Source of the DNA: Pseudomonas flexibilis
GTDB lineage: Bacteria > Pseudomonadota > Gammaproteobacteria > Pseudomonadales > Pseudomonadaceae
Direction of reading: 5' to 3'
DNA: 64,000 bases
NCBI RefSeq assembly: GCF_000802425.1
Contig: NZ_JRUD01000020.1
Coordinates: forward strand, 62,001-126,000
Both the position numbers and the translations under genes were made by a program. Position 1 is the stretch's first letter. Each line of letters begins with the position of its first letter. Shown here one piece after another: positions 8,218-17,071 of the stretch. The notes under the pieces were generated by a model. The model searched no databases and had not been told where the DNA came from. It saw only the letters and a program-made list of their open reading frames with translations.

Positions 8218-8452
8218 GTAGGAGCGGCTTCAGCCGCGATAAAGGGGCAGAGCCGGATTGGGCGCTTGGACAGGACTGTAGGGTGGACAACGCTTTTCTT
8301 GTCCACCATCGCGCCGTGCGGAGCGATAGTGGATCGGTGAAGCGTGATCCACCCTGCGAGAGCATCGCGGCTGAAGCCGCTCCTACAGGATCGTGCTGCG
8401 ACGGCGCGCCGGGCGGCGCGTTGGTGGATCGTTAATGCGTGATCCACCCTAC
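8218..8452. repeat. Nested REP/REPIN composite between rluA and minE
   Basis: The 306-base gap 8158-8463 has no gene. It holds, in order: gtaggagcggcttcagccgcgat (8218-8240), a gtagggtggacaacg doublet (8278-8356), the exact inverse of the first unit, atcgcggctgaagccgctcctac (8364-8386), and a further single gtaggg-type hairpin in inverse orientation (8422-8452). Two REP families are thus nested symmetrically. The remainder (8158-8217) is the rluA leader. Confidence 0.75.
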
Positions 8453-8463
8453 GAGTGGCAGGA

Positions 8464-8718
8464 TCAACGATCCGGCAGTGGAATGTTCACTTCCAGGATC
8501 GAGCAGTTGTCGTGGTCCTCCAGGCTGACCTGCACCTTATCGTCGCTGATGTTCACGTACTTGCGCACGACTGCGATCAGTTCCTTGTGCAGGGCCGGCA
8601 GATAGTCGGGTTGCACCCGCTGGCCGCGTTCGTGGGCCACGATGATCTGCAGACGCTCCTTGGCGATGGAGGCGGTTTGTTTTCTCTCACGCTCGCGCAG
8701 CAGGTCGAAAAAGCTCAT
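8464..8718 (-). CDS. minE: Cell-division topological specificity factor MinE
   Basis: An 84-residue protein: N-terminal membrane-targeting and MinD-activating segment ([31 protein letters not shown]) followed by the topological-specificity domain ending [11 protein letters not shown]. It stimulates MinD ATPase and drives pole-to-pole oscillation so that MinC inhibits FtsZ only near poles. The ATG at 8718 directly abuts the minD stop (TAAATG), so translation is coupled. Confidence 0.97.
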   Translation of the reverse strand: MSFFDLLRERERKQTASIAKERLQIIVAHERGQRVQPDYLPALHKELIAVVRKYVNISDDKVQVSLEDHDNCSILEVNIPLPDR

Positions 8719-9531
8719 TTAGCGGCCTCCGAACAGACGTTGCAGGAATCCCTTCTTCTGCGCGTCGATGAACCGGTGCGGGACCTCCTTGCCCATCAGG
8801 CGGTCCACCGCGTCGCTGTAGGCCTGGCCGGCGTCGCTGTGCTCGTCGAGGATGACCGGCACGCCCTGGTTGGAGGCCTTGAGCACCGACTGGGATTCGG
8901 GAATCACACCCAGCAGGCGGATGGCGAGGATCTCCTCGACGTCATCGACGCCCAGCATCTCGCCCTTGTCGACGCGGGTGGGATCGTAGCGGGTCAGCAG
9001 CAGGTGTTCCTTGATCGGCTCCTCGCCGCGCTCGGCGCGTCGCGACTTGCTGGACAGCAGGCCCAGCATGCGGTCGGAGTCGCGCACCGAGGACACTTCC
9101 GGGTTGGTCACCACGATGGCCTCGTCGGCGTAGTACATGGCCAGGTGGGCGCCGCGCTCGATGCCGGCGGGGGAGTCGCAGATGACGTACTCGAAGTTCT
9201 GGGACAGTTCGTCCAGCACGCGGCCGACGCCGTCCTGGGTCAGCGCCTCCTTGTCGCGGGTCTGACTGGCGGCCAGCACGTAGAGATTCTCCAGGCGCTT
9301 GTCCTTGATCAGCGCCTGGTGCAGCGTGGCGTCGCCGTTGATGACGTTGACGAAGTCGTAGACCACCCGGCGCTCGCAGCCCATGACGAGATCCAGGTTA
9401 CGCAGGCCGATATCGAAGTCGACGATGACGGTTTTGTGCCCTCGCAGGGCGAGTCCGGTGCCCAGTGCGGCGCTGGTAGTGGTTTTACCCACGCCTCCCT
9501 TGCCGGAAGTAATAACGAGGATCTTGGCCAA
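8719..9531 (-). CDS. minD: Septum site-determining ATPase MinD
   Basis: A 270-residue ParA/MinD ATPase with the deviant Walker A motif GKGGVGKTT (residues 10-18), the signature lysine K11, D40 region IVDFDIGLRNLD and a C-terminal amphipathic membrane-targeting helix (KKGFLQRLFGGR). It recruits MinC to the membrane and is displaced by MinE. It lies 98 bases after minC and is fused by stop-start contact to minE, all on the minus strand. Confidence 0.97.
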   Translation of the reverse strand: MAKILVITSGKGGVGKTTTSAALGTGLALRGHKTVIVDFDIGLRNLDLVMGCERRVVYDFVNVINGDATLHQALIKDKRLENLYVLAASQTRDKEALTQDGVGRVLDELSQNFEYVICDSPAGIERGAHLAMYYADEAIVVTNPEVSSVRDSDRMLGLLSSKSRRAERGEEPIKEHLLLTRYDPTRVDKGEMLGVDDVEEILAIRLLGVIPESQSVLKASNQGVPVILDEHSDAGQAYSDAVDRLMGKEVPHRFIDAQKKGFLQRLFGGR

Positions 9532-9629
9532 GGTAAATCACCCCTGAATGAGTAAAACGGGAACTTCGAGAACCGAAAGGGTGGCGTCCTTTCCGGGTCA
9601 TCCGACCTGTAAAAACCGCGAAACAACTT

Positions 9630-10334
9630 TCAAAGCCGGTGGATATTCAATAAATCCCCCGTGAGACTGATATGCACGCCCTGTCCCCAGAAGGGGCTGC
9701 GGCGCAAATCTTCAGCCACCTTATACCGCCCGGCGATGGAAACCAGTTCGGCATTCAACTCCTTGCAGAATATCCGCGCCTTGCCATCGCCCTTGATGCC
9801 GGCCAATGCGCGTCCGCGCAGGGGTCCGTAAACATGGATATTGCCGTCCGAGAGAAGTTCCGCCCCCGGACTCACCGGTCCGATCACGATCAGATCGCAG
9901 CCCTGGGCGTAGACCTGCTGGCCGCCGCGCACCGGCCGGTGGATGACCTTGCTCGGCCGGGCCACCTCGCCCTGGCTGGCCTCATCGCTCGGCTCCAGGG
10001 CGCGCCCGCTGGCGCTGCTCGTGGCAATCACCGGGACATCGAGTTCGGAGGCCAGGGTCATGTCATCCTGACGGTCCGTGCGCACCGCGAGCGTCTGCAG
10101 GCCATGTTGCCGGCAGATCGCGATGAGTTTCTGCAGATCGACGGGAATGGACGCGTCGTGCAACTTGTCCAGGGCAAGAATCAGCGGGGTGTTATCAAAG
10201 AACTTGGGTGCCTGGGCGACTTTGTCCGCCAGTTGGCGTTCGAGCCTGGCGAGGTCGTAACGGGCCAACTCCAACAGGGTAATGGCTAGCATGCTGCCCT
10301 TGAGTTGGAATACCGCGTCCTGATCCTGGCTCAT
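9630..10334 (-). CDS. minC: Septum formation inhibitor MinC
   Basis: About 234 residues. The N-terminal domain (about 1-100) inhibits FtsZ polymerisation; the linker ([18 protein letters not shown]) leads to the right-handed beta-helix C-domain with [28 protein letters not shown] and the [13 protein letters not shown] signature that dimerises and binds MinD. Two adjacent ATGs (10337 and 10334) are possible starts. Longer upstream frames to 10628 run through repeat DNA and are rejected. First gene of minCDE. Confidence 0.95.
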   Translation of the reverse strand: MSQDQDAVFQLKGSMLAITLLELARYDLARLERQLADKVAQAPKFFDNTPLILALDKLHDASIPVDLQKLIAICRQHGLQTLAVRTDRQDDMTLASELDVPVIATSSASGRALEPSDEASQGEVARPSKVIHRPVRGGQQVYAQGCDLIVIGPVSPGAELLSDGNIHVYGPLRGRALAGIKGDGKARIFCKELNAELVSIAGRYKVAEDLRRSPFWGQGVHISLTGDLLNIHRL

Positions 10335-10640
10335 CATTTGCCCGCTTCGGTAAATGACGGGACTTATAGCGGGAAATACAGGGCTTTTCCAAGGGTGAAT
10401 ACGCATTTTGGACAGCCGGGTTTCTGGCGTCGTTTTTCTGTGGGCCGGGTTGTCCACTGCTTCTCTTCGGTGCCCCCAAAAGCTGTGAATGAATTTGCTC
10501 CCACAGGTGCCGTGCGGTGCTTCTGTTAGGGGCGGACTTGTCCACGAGCTTCTTCGCTCCCGTAGCTGCCCGTGCTGCGCCGCTCCAAAAATCCCCATTT
10601 CCCGGTAACATGCCGCACTTTTACGCAATCGAGTCCTGGC
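10335..10640. other. Divergent minC-lpxL intergenic region with REP-like pair
   Basis: 306 bases without a gene. Bases 10335-10440 should carry the minCDE promoter (minus direction), but I see no convincing consensus. Bases 10475-10550 hold two diverged tgtgggagc-type REP units facing outward (gaatttgctcccac then ggggcggacttgtccacgagctt). Bases 10560-10640 should hold the lpxL promoter; nothing clear was seen. Confidence 0.55.
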
Positions 10641-11609
10641 ATGGAACGTTCACCCTTTCGCACCTACTACCTGCATCCGCGTTTCTGGCCGTTGTGGTTC
10701 GGCCTGGGCTTGCTGTGGTTGATCGCGCAGCTGCCTTATCCGCTGCTGCTGCGCATGGGGCGAGTGGCAGGGTGGGGGTTGTACCAGTTTGGTGGCGAAC
10801 GCCGCACCATTGCTCGCCGTAACCTGGAGCTGGCCTTCCCGCAGATGAGCGAAGCGGAGCGCACGCGACTGCTCAAGGAAAACTTCGCGTCCATGGGCAT
10901 CGCCTTCTTCGAGATGGCCATGAGCTGGTGGTGGGCCAAGCCGCGCCTGGCGAAGCTGGCGCATGTCGAGGGACTGGAGCACCTTCGCCAGGCTCAGGCA
11001 GAGGGCCAGGGCGTGATCCTCATGGCGCTGCATTTCACTACCCTGGAGATCGGCGCCTCGTTGCTCGGCCAGCTGCATACCATCGATGGCATGTACCGCC
11101 AGCACAACAACCCGGTGTTCGACTTCGTCCAGCGCCGCGGCCGGGAACGTCACAACCCGGATGCCACCGCCGTGGAGCGCGAAGATGTGCGCACCATGCT
11201 CAAGGTACTGCGCGCCGGCCGGGCCATCTGGTACGCACCGGATCAGGACTATGGCCGCCGACAGAGCATTTTCGTGCCGCTGTTTGGCATCCCCGCCGCC
11301 ACCGTGACCGCCACCACCAAATTCGCCCGCCTGGGCCGCGCCCGCGTCATTCCCTTCACTCAGGAGCGCCTGGCCGACGGGTCGGGTTACCGCCTGGTGA
11401 TCCATCCGCCGCTGGAGAACTTTCCCGGCGAGAGCGAGGAATCTGATTGCCTGCGCATCAACCAGTGGATCGAGCAGGCGGTGGCCCAGTGTCCCGAGCA
11501 GTATCTCTGGTCGCATCGCCGCTACAAGACCCGTCCCGTGGGCGAGTCCAAGCTGTACGCCCCTCGTACCCGCAAGCGTAAGCGCAGCCGTAACGTGCGC
11601 CGCGAGTAA
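10641..11609 (+). CDS. lpxL: Lipid A lauroyl-type acyltransferase (LpxL/HtrB family)
   Basis: A 322-residue inner-membrane acyltransferase with one N-terminal TM (about 17-36). The catalytic HX4E motif is H131...E136 (HFTTLEIG), and [19 protein letters not shown] and the [11 protein letters not shown] ending match LpxL. It adds a secondary laurate to lipid A on the cytoplasmic face. The C-terminal tail is very basic ([15 protein letters not shown]). It lies divergently upstream of minC as in P. aeruginosa. The ATG at 10641 starts the family's N-terminus. Confidence 0.9.
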   Translation: MERSPFRTYYLHPRFWPLWFGLGLLWLIAQLPYPLLLRMGRVAGWGLYQFGGERRTIARRNLELAFPQMSEAERTRLLKENFASMGIAFFEMAMSWWWAKPRLAKLAHVEGLEHLRQAQAEGQGVILMALHFTTLEIGASLLGQLHTIDGMYRQHNNPVFDFVQRRGRERHNPDATAVEREDVRTMLKVLRAGRAIWYAPDQDYGRRQSIFVPLFGIPAATVTATTKFARLGRARVIPFTQERLADGSGYRLVIHPPLENFPGESEESDCLRINQWIEQAVAQCPEQYLWSHRRYKTRPVGESKLYAPRTRKRKRSRNVRRE

Positions 11610-11657
11610 TCGCCGAGAAGGCCACTTCATGCCGGCCGACAGGAGTTACGGTCAAAC

Positions 11658-11691
11658 GTAGGGTGGACAACGTTGTCCTTGTCCACCATCG
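11658..11691. repeat. Single REP-like hairpin (gtagggtgga family)
   Basis: gtagggtggacaacg...cttgtccaccat, one forward unit with a gtgccggcacg palindrome after it, in the 233-base spacer between lpxL and the metallo-beta-lactamase-fold gene. Confidence 0.7.
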
Positions 11692-11842
11692 TGCCGGCAC
11701 GGCGCGCCGTGCCGGCCACGTGCTCCTCGCCAAATCGACGGACGTGTGACCCTCGTCACTCCCGTTTCCCAGGGTGTTGGGATTTTGACGACCCGGCATT
11801 ACCATGCCGCCCCTCCGATGGCTGTTAAAGGACTAACCCGCC

Positions 11843-13291
11843 ATGCAGTACCCGCAGATCACCCATCACGGCGCCCGTGAGGGGGTCACCGGCTCCTGTC
11901 ACCAGTTGCACATGGATGAGCAGCATGGACTGCTGATCGACTGCGGCCTGTTCCAGGGTGCCGAAACCTCGCCTGAGGGCAAGGCCGGCGCCGACAACCT
12001 CACCCTCGATTTCCCCCTCGACGGCATCCGTGCCCTGGTTGCCACCCATGTGCACATCGATCACGTTGGGCGCATTCCGTGGCTGCTGGCCGCTGGCTTC
12101 AAGGGGCCGATCCTGTGCAGCGAGCCCTCGGCCAAGCTGCTGCCCATCGTGCTGGAAGACGCCTTCCGCCTCGGCGTCAGCCGTGATCAGGCAAAGGTCG
12201 AGCGCTACCTGAAGCTCATCGAGCAGCGGCTGATCGCCTTGCCCTACAACACCTGGTTCACCCTGGTGGACCAGCCGCAGCTGCACGCGCGCATCCGCCT
12301 GCAGCGTGCCGGCCATATCCTTGGCTCGGCCTACGTGGAAATCGACCTGCATTACCCGCAGCGCAAGCACCGCGAGCGGGTGCTGTTCTCCGGCGACCTG
12401 GGCGCACCGCATGCGCCCTTGCTGCCCGCGCCCAAGCCGCCGTATCGCGCCGATACCCTGGTGATCGAAAGCACCTACGGCGACCGTCTGCATGAGGATC
12501 GTCGCGGCCGCCGCCGACGCCTGGAGGCGGTGATCGAGCGCGCCCTGGCCGACGGTGGCAGCGTGCTGATTCCGGCCTTCAGCATCGGGCGCACCCAGGA
12601 GCTGCTGTACGAACTGGAAGACATCATCCACCGCAAATCCCGGCAGGGCGCCCGCGCGGAACCGGATGCCCCGCCCGGCACTCCAATCGATTGGCCGCAA
12701 CTGCCCATCATCCTCGACTCGCCACTGGCCAGCCGTTTCACCGCAGCGTATCGAGAGCTGCAGCCTTTCTGGGACCAGGAAGCCCTGCGACGTGTCCGTA
12801 GCGGGCGTCGTCCCTTAGGGTTTGAGCAACTGCTTACTGTCGACAGTCACACCGAGCATGAACGCATGGTTCAACACCTGACCCGCACGGCCCGCCCGGC
12901 CATCGTCATCGCCGGCAACGGCATGTGCTCGGGAGGGCGCATCGTCAACTACCTCAAGGCCATGCTTGGCGATGCGCGGCACAACGTGCTGTTCGTCGGC
13001 TATCAGGCGCGTGGCACGCCCGGTAATGCCATCCAGACCTACGGCCCGCGCGGTGGTTATGTCGATCTGGATGGTGAGCGGCTGCAGATCCATGCCGGCA
13101 TTGCCAGCCTGGGCGGCTATTCGGCGCACGCCGACCAGCACGGACTGGTCAATTTCGTGACGCGCATGAGGCATTGGCCATCGCATATCCGGCTGGTTCA
13201 CGGAGAAGCCACCGCCAAGCAGAAGCTGGCTGAGGTGCTTGAGGCCCGCTATACGCGTCGCCAGTTGGGCGTGATGATCGTGATGCAGTAG
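11843..13291 (+). CDS. Metallo-beta-lactamase-fold beta-CASP family hydrolase (RNA-processing type)
   Basis: A 482-residue protein. The MBL core begins GAREGVTGSCHQL and carries H69-V-H71-I-D73-H74, a further His at HILGS and an Asp in SGDLG for the two-zinc site. A beta-CASP insert follows, with ESTYGDR, PAFSIGRTQELL and GNGMCSGGRI, then a C-terminal RMMBL segment with SAHADQ and LVHGE. This architecture is that of CPSF73-like nucleases, so an endo- or exonuclease acting on RNA is the likely role; bacterial members of this size are mostly uncharacterised. It stands alone on its strand, followed by the rfaH-like gene 70 bases later. Confidence 0.87.
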   Translation: MQYPQITHHGAREGVTGSCHQLHMDEQHGLLIDCGLFQGAETSPEGKAGADNLTLDFPLDGIRALVATHVHIDHVGRIPWLLAAGFKGPILCSEPSAKLLPIVLEDAFRLGVSRDQAKVERYLKLIEQRLIALPYNTWFTLVDQPQLHARIRLQRAGHILGSAYVEIDLHYPQRKHRERVLFSGDLGAPHAPLLPAPKPPYRADTLVIESTYGDRLHEDRRGRRRRLEAVIERALADGGSVLIPAFSIGRTQELLYELEDIIHRKSRQGARAEPDAPPGTPIDWPQLPIILDSPLASRFTAAYRELQPFWDQEALRRVRSGRRPLGFEQLLTVDSHTEHERMVQHLTRTARPAIVIAGNGMCSGGRIVNYLKAMLGDARHNVLFVGYQARGTPGNAIQTYGPRGGYVDLDGERLQIHAGIASLGGYSAHADQHGLVNFVTRMRHWPSHIRLVHGEATAKQKLAEVLEARYTRRQLGVMIVMQ

Positions 13292-13300
13292 GCTTTTTCC

Positions 13301-13326
13301 TATAGAATCCGCCTTTTTTCAGGCGG
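13301..13326 (+). promoter_or_regulatory. Possible promoter -10 and small hairpin before the rfaH-like gene
   Basis: TATAGAAT at 13301-13308 resembles a -10 element about 55 bases before the gene, without a convincing -35. Immediately after it, ccgcct...aggcgg (13309-13326) can form a 6-bp hairpin around a T-run. Alternatively the hairpin is a weak terminator of the preceding gene. Confidence 0.3.
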
Positions 13327-13361
13327 GCCGAATTGGTATCCCTCTCAGGGATAACAGGTGT

Positions 13362-13889
13362 ATGGATATGAATGCGCTTCAGGGCATGGAGATCATGGCG
13401 AGCCAGCCGGCTGCCTGGTATCTGGTCCACTGCAAGCCCCGCCAGGACGAGCGCGCTGAAGAGCACCTCATTCGGCAGGGCTACACCTGTTATCGACCGC
13501 GACTGCAGCGCGAACGCGTGGTCGCAGGGCGCCGTCAGAGCGTAGTGGAGTCCCTATTCCCCGGTTATCTGTTTGTTCAGCTGCAGCCGAATGCCAATTG
13601 GTCGCCGTTGCGCTCCACGCGAGGCGTTAACCGCCTGGTCAGTTTCGGCGGCTATCCGCTGGAAGTCCCCGTCCACGTCATCGACTCCCTTCACCAGCAC
13701 GCACCATCAGACGAGCCGCAGTCGCTGCTGCAGCCCGGAGACCCCGTGCGCATTGTCGAGGGCAGTCTGGCCGACCTGGATGCCATCTTTCTGAGCATGG
13801 ATGGTGACGAGCGCGTGGTGTTGTTGATGAACCTGCTGAACCGGGAACAGAGGCTCACCCTGCCGCTGGCCTGTGTCCGCAGAGGTTAG
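13362..13889 (+). CDS. rfaH: RfaH-like NusG-family transcription antiterminator
   Basis: A NusG-paralogue of up to 175 residues. The NGN domain starts at WYLVHCKPRQDERAEEHL and includes ESLFPGYLFVQL and STRGVNRLVSFG, close to E. coli RfaH in pattern. The C-terminal KOW segment has PGDPVRIVEGSLADLDAIF and the hydrophobic LLMNLLNREQRLTLPL typical of fold-switching RfaH rather than NusG. It should bind RNA polymerase paused at ops sites and suppress polarity in long operons. The start is uncertain: ATGs at 13362, 13368, 13386 and 13395 are in frame and the domain needs only the last. Two ops-like elements follow within 170 bases, and no terminator is evident before them. Confidence 0.9.
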   Translation: MDMNALQGMEIMASQPAAWYLVHCKPRQDERAEEHLIRQGYTCYRPRLQRERVVAGRRQSVVESLFPGYLFVQLQPNANWSPLRSTRGVNRLVSFGGYPLEVPVHVIDSLHQHAPSDEPQSLLQPGDPVRIVEGSLADLDAIFLSMDGDERVVLLMNLLNREQRLTLPLACVRRG

Positions 13890-13923
13890 TACCCCGCGTT
13901 GTATTGGCCGGGTGTATGACGAG

Positions 13924-13934
13924 GGCGGTAGGCT
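13924..13934 (+). promoter_or_regulatory. ops-like element 1 (GGCGGTAGGCT)
   Basis: Matches the eight-base ops core GGCGGTAG exactly and diverges at one of the following positions. It lies 35 bases after the rfaH-like stop codon and 118 bases before the second element, in the leader of the polysaccharide operon. Confidence 0.6.
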
Positions 13935-14041
13935 CTATCCCCTCTGGAATCCATCCGGAGGTCAAACTTCCGGCGGCACGGCTCTTGCCTGTTACCGCCG
14001 TTTCGAACCAGCGTTTTCAGGAAACCGACGGCAAATCCTGG

Positions 14042-14052
14042 GGCGGTAGCGT
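14042..14052 (+). promoter_or_regulatory. ops element 2 / JUMPstart core (GGCGGTAGCGT)
   Basis: Exact match to the E. coli ops element GGCGGTAGCGT, and with flanking G residues to the 3' end of JUMPstart (GGGCGGTAGCGTG). It lies on the coding strand, 108 bases before the flippase ATG, which is where RfaH-controlled O-antigen and capsule operons carry it. RfaH recruitment here is the obvious inference. Confidence 0.85.
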
Positions 14053-14159
14053 GTATACCGTCAGCCGCAATCTTAACAGCGGCGGTGGCGCTGACTTGCT
14101 TACGTCAAGCGAGCTAAAGGATCTAAAACGTAGCAGTGTGGTTACCTAATGCTGTATAT

Positions 14160-15467
14160 ATGAATTGGAGTAAGGTTTTGCGCCGTCCTGAGATATTGCG
14201 GTATATGAAAAATAGCCTTTGGATGCTTTCTGAATATGGAATGAAAGTAGTGTCGGCTATCTTCGTTACTATTTACGTTGCGCGCTACTTAGGGCCGGAG
14301 CAGTTTGGAGTGCTTAGCTACGCGCTTGCAATAGTCGCTGTATTTATGGCGCTAAGTAGGCTGGGTATGGAGTCTATACTTGTGCGTGACTTGGCGCTTT
14401 TTCCTGAGCGGCGCCAGGCATTCATGAGTACGGCTTTTACTTTGATGGTCATGGCGTCATTTGTTTCTTTTGTTTTGCTGAGTGGCCTTGTTTTACTCCT
14501 TGAAGAAAGCTACGAAAACCGGATTTATATCTTTGTCATATCGATGGGGATAATTTTCCAAGCTTTCTCTGTTGTTGAGTACAACTTTCAATCGCAGGTT
14601 AAGGCTAAATACTCCAGCATTGCAAAGTCATTATCTTTGGTTGTTTCTGCGGCCACAAAGATTCTTCTTGTTTGGCTGGAAGCTGGTCTAATTTTCTTTG
14701 CCGCTTCATATCTTTTGGATTTTGTCGTTACAGCTGCAATACTTCTTGCGATGAATTTTAAAAAATCACAGCCAAATTTCTTTTGTGGTTATGATTCCAG
14801 CCTTTTAAGGCCGTTACTAAAAAGTGCTTGGCCGATGATGTTGTCGGCAATTTCGGTAAGTTTGTATTCCCGCATTGATCAGATAATGCTTAAGAGCATG
14901 GTCGGGCTTCATGAGCTGGGCGTTTACGCTGCCGCAATCAAGGTTTTTGAAGGCTGGATGATTGTCCCATACGTGATCAGCATTTCGCTTTTGCCTGCAA
15001 TTGTAAGGTTCAAGGCTGCTGAATCAAAGAGTTACGAAAAGAATATGGCAATTTTGTTCGCTTTTCTGTTTTGGTCTAGCGCCCTTGTTGCTTTGTTCTT
15101 TAGTTTTTTTGGCGAGTTCGTAATATCCATGACATTTGGGTCCAAATATCTAGATAGCGCTTCCATATTGGTTGTTGTTATGTGGTCGGCTACTTTTGCC
15201 GCTTTGGGGTCTATCACAGCTCGGTACCTAACGGTTGAGGGAATGGAAAGTAAAATTCTCAGTAGGACGTTGGTTGGGCTGATAGTAAACGTTCTATTGA
15301 ACTTGGTCCTCATCCCTGTTTACGGTGTGCAAGGTGCTGCGATATCAACTATGGTCACGTTATTTGTGGCCAATTATCTTATAAATTACTTTGATAGGGA
15401 TTTGAAGCAGCTGGTGAGCATCTGCAATCGATCACTAACCTTGGGGCTTGTTCGAAATGAAAAGTAA
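14160..15467 (+). CDS. wzx: Wzx-type polysaccharide flippase
   Basis: A 435-residue membrane protein with about 12-14 hydrophobic helices, beginning VLRRPEILRYMKNSLWMLSEYGMKVVSAIFVTIYVARYLGPEQFG, the standard N-terminal signature of Wzx/RfbX flippases (MOP superfamily). It should translocate the undecaprenyl-PP-linked repeat unit to the periplasmic face. The ribosome-binding site is weak; a GTG at 14136 is an alternative start. DNA is markedly A+T-rich compared with the rfaH side, a sign of transfer. It overlaps the aldolase gene by 11 bases. Confidence 0.88.
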   Translation: MNWSKVLRRPEILRYMKNSLWMLSEYGMKVVSAIFVTIYVARYLGPEQFGVLSYALAIVAVFMALSRLGMESILVRDLALFPERRQAFMSTAFTLMVMASFVSFVLLSGLVLLLEESYENRIYIFVISMGIIFQAFSVVEYNFQSQVKAKYSSIAKSLSLVVSAATKILLVWLEAGLIFFAASYLLDFVVTAAILLAMNFKKSQPNFFCGYDSSLLRPLLKSAWPMMLSAISVSLYSRIDQIMLKSMVGLHELGVYAAAIKVFEGWMIVPYVISISLLPAIVRFKAAESKSYEKNMAILFAFLFWSSALVALFFSFFGEFVISMTFGSKYLDSASILVVVMWSATFAALGSITARYLTVEGMESKILSRTLVGLIVNVLLNLVLIPVYGVQGAAISTMVTLFVANYLINYFDRDLKQLVSICNRSLTLGLVRNEK

Positions 15468-17070
15468 CTTTGTTGTTTTGGATTGCACCTTGCGAGATGG
15501 TGGCTACTACAATAACTGGGATTTTCCGCGCGAGATTATTAATTCCTACTTGGAATCGATGTTGGCTGCAGGAGTCGACTTTGTTGAGTTGGGTCTGAGA
15601 AGTTTAAGGAACGATGGCTTCAAAGGAGCTTGTGCCTTTAGTACAGATGAGTTCATACGCTCATTGGCAGTGCCGGAAAGCCTAAGCGTTGCGGTCATGA
15701 TAAATGCAAGTGAATTGCTGACCTCAGCGAGTATAGAAGAGAATCTTGAAAAGTTAATGCCTAACGATGCTTCGGATTCGCCAGTTGACCTAGTCCGTAT
15801 TGCCTGTCATGTGCATGAGTTTGAACGATCATTGCCAGCTTCTGCTTGGTTAAAGAAGCGTGGTTATCTGGTTGGCTTCAATATTATGCAGATAGCAGAG
15901 CGTACCGAAGCTGAAGTTAAAGCTTTGGCTAGGGCTGCCTCAGCATTCCCGGTAGATGTACTGTATTTTGCAGATAGCATGGGTAGTATGAAGCCATCGC
16001 AAGCGGCAGAAATTATTAGGTGGCTAAAAAACGAGCGGGTTGGAGCGTTAGGAATTCATACCCACGATAACTTGGGGTTAGCATTATCCAATACGTTGCG
16101 TGCCATTGAGGAAGGCGTGGTTTGGGTTGACTCCACAGTAACTGGTATGGGACGTGGACCAGGTAACGCGCGCACAGAAGAGTTGGTAGCAGAGATTAGC
16201 ACGTTACGAACTAAGCCTATTAACATGGTGCCGTTAATGGTGCTCATTAGAAAATATTTCAGGCCAATGCAGCAGAAATATGGATGGGGTACTAACGTCT
16301 ATTACTACTTGGCAGGTAAGTATGGAATCCACCCGACGTATGTCCAGGAAATGCTCGCCGATAGCCGATATAGTGAAGAGGACATACTGGCGGTAATTGG
16401 CCATTTAAAGGATGAAGGCGGGGCGAAATATAGTTCTGGGAAGTTGAATGCAGCCAGAGATTTTTACCAAGGCCTACCTCAGGGGGATTGGTGTCCTGCC
16501 GAAGTTTTTGAAGGGCGTGATGTGCTTCTTCTAGGGACCGGGCCTGGTGTTGAAAATCACCGCGAGGCGATAGAAACATATATAGGAAAATATAATCCGG
16601 TAGTAGTTGCGCTCAACACTCAAAGCTCCATTGATGCCAGCCTGATTCAATATCGAATAGCATGTCATCCTGTGCGGTTGCTGGCAGACTGTGAGGCTCA
16701 CACGAGATTGCCGCAGCCGCTAATTACGCCGTATTCCATGCTGCCTCAGGACGTAAAGCTTGCCCTAGGTAATAATAAAAAAGTATTGGACTTCGGGTTA
16801 AATGTTAAGAATGGGCTCTTCGAATTTTCGAGTTCGTTCTGCGCTGTTCCTAGCTCGCTCGTAATAGCCTACGCGTTTGCCGTCTTAACAAGTGGGTGTG
16901 CAAAGACCATCTATCTGGCTGGTTTTGATGGCTATCCAGGTGAGGATGTTAGAAATTTGGAGATGAATAATTTAATAAAAACATACTTATCAAGCCCGGC
17001 CTCTATTCCATTGGTCTCCATAACCCCAACACGTTATGACGTGCCTTCTGTAAGCGTTTATGGGTTGTGA
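15457..17070 (+). CDS. Two-domain protein: DRE-TIM aldolase fused to a Rossmann-like domain
   Basis: 537 residues. Residues about 5-290 are an HMGL-like TIM barrel: R13-D14 in DCTLRDGGYYNN and H201-T-H203-D-N are the catalytic Arg and metal ligands expected from 4-hydroxy-2-oxovalerate aldolase (DmpG), and GMGRGPGNA near 231 fits the phosphate/carboxylate loop. The position of DmpG's catalytic His21 appears to be Y17 here. Residues about 353-537 form a second domain starting GRDVLLLGTGPGVENH, a Rossmann-like glycine loop resembling DUF115/sialyltransferase-type folds, ending in LAGFDGYPGED. The protein is thus a likely pyruvate-dependent aldolase acting on a sugar aldehyde. One base separates it from the cytidylyltransferase gene. 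The substrate is unknown; A+T-rich DNA. Confidence 0.8.
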   Translation: MKSNFVVLDCTLRDGGYYNNWDFPREIINSYLESMLAAGVDFVELGLRSLRNDGFKGACAFSTDEFIRSLAVPESLSVAVMINASELLTSASIEENLEKLMPNDASDSPVDLVRIACHVHEFERSLPASAWLKKRGYLVGFNIMQIAERTEAEVKALARAASAFPVDVLYFADSMGSMKPSQAAEIIRWLKNERVGALGIHTHDNLGLALSNTLRAIEEGVVWVDSTVTGMGRGPGNARTEELVAEISTLRTKPINMVPLMVLIRKYFRPMQQKYGWGTNVYYYLAGKYGIHPTYVQEMLADSRYSEEDILAVIGHLKDEGGAKYSSGKLNAARDFYQGLPQGDWCPAEVFEGRDVLLLGTGPGVENHREAIETYIGKYNPVVVALNTQSSIDASLIQYRIACHPVRLLADCEAHTRLPQPLITPYSMLPQDVKLALGNNKKVLDFGLNVKNGLFEFSSSFCAVPSSLVIAYAFAVLTSGCAKTIYLAGFDGYPGEDVRNLEMNNLIKTYLSSPASIPLVSITPTRYDVPSVSVYGL

Positions 17071-17071
17071 T

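Noticed and set aside
8158-8463. A possible CRISPR array in the repeat-rich gap before minE
   Set aside because: The repeats are inverted hairpins in two families, with no regular spacers and no cas genes.
13904-14149. An 81-codon plus-strand frame in the leader between rfaH and the flippase gene
   Set aside because: It spans both ops elements, starts with a non-ATG codon without a ribosome-binding site and has no family pattern; the leader is better explained as regulatory RNA/DNA.
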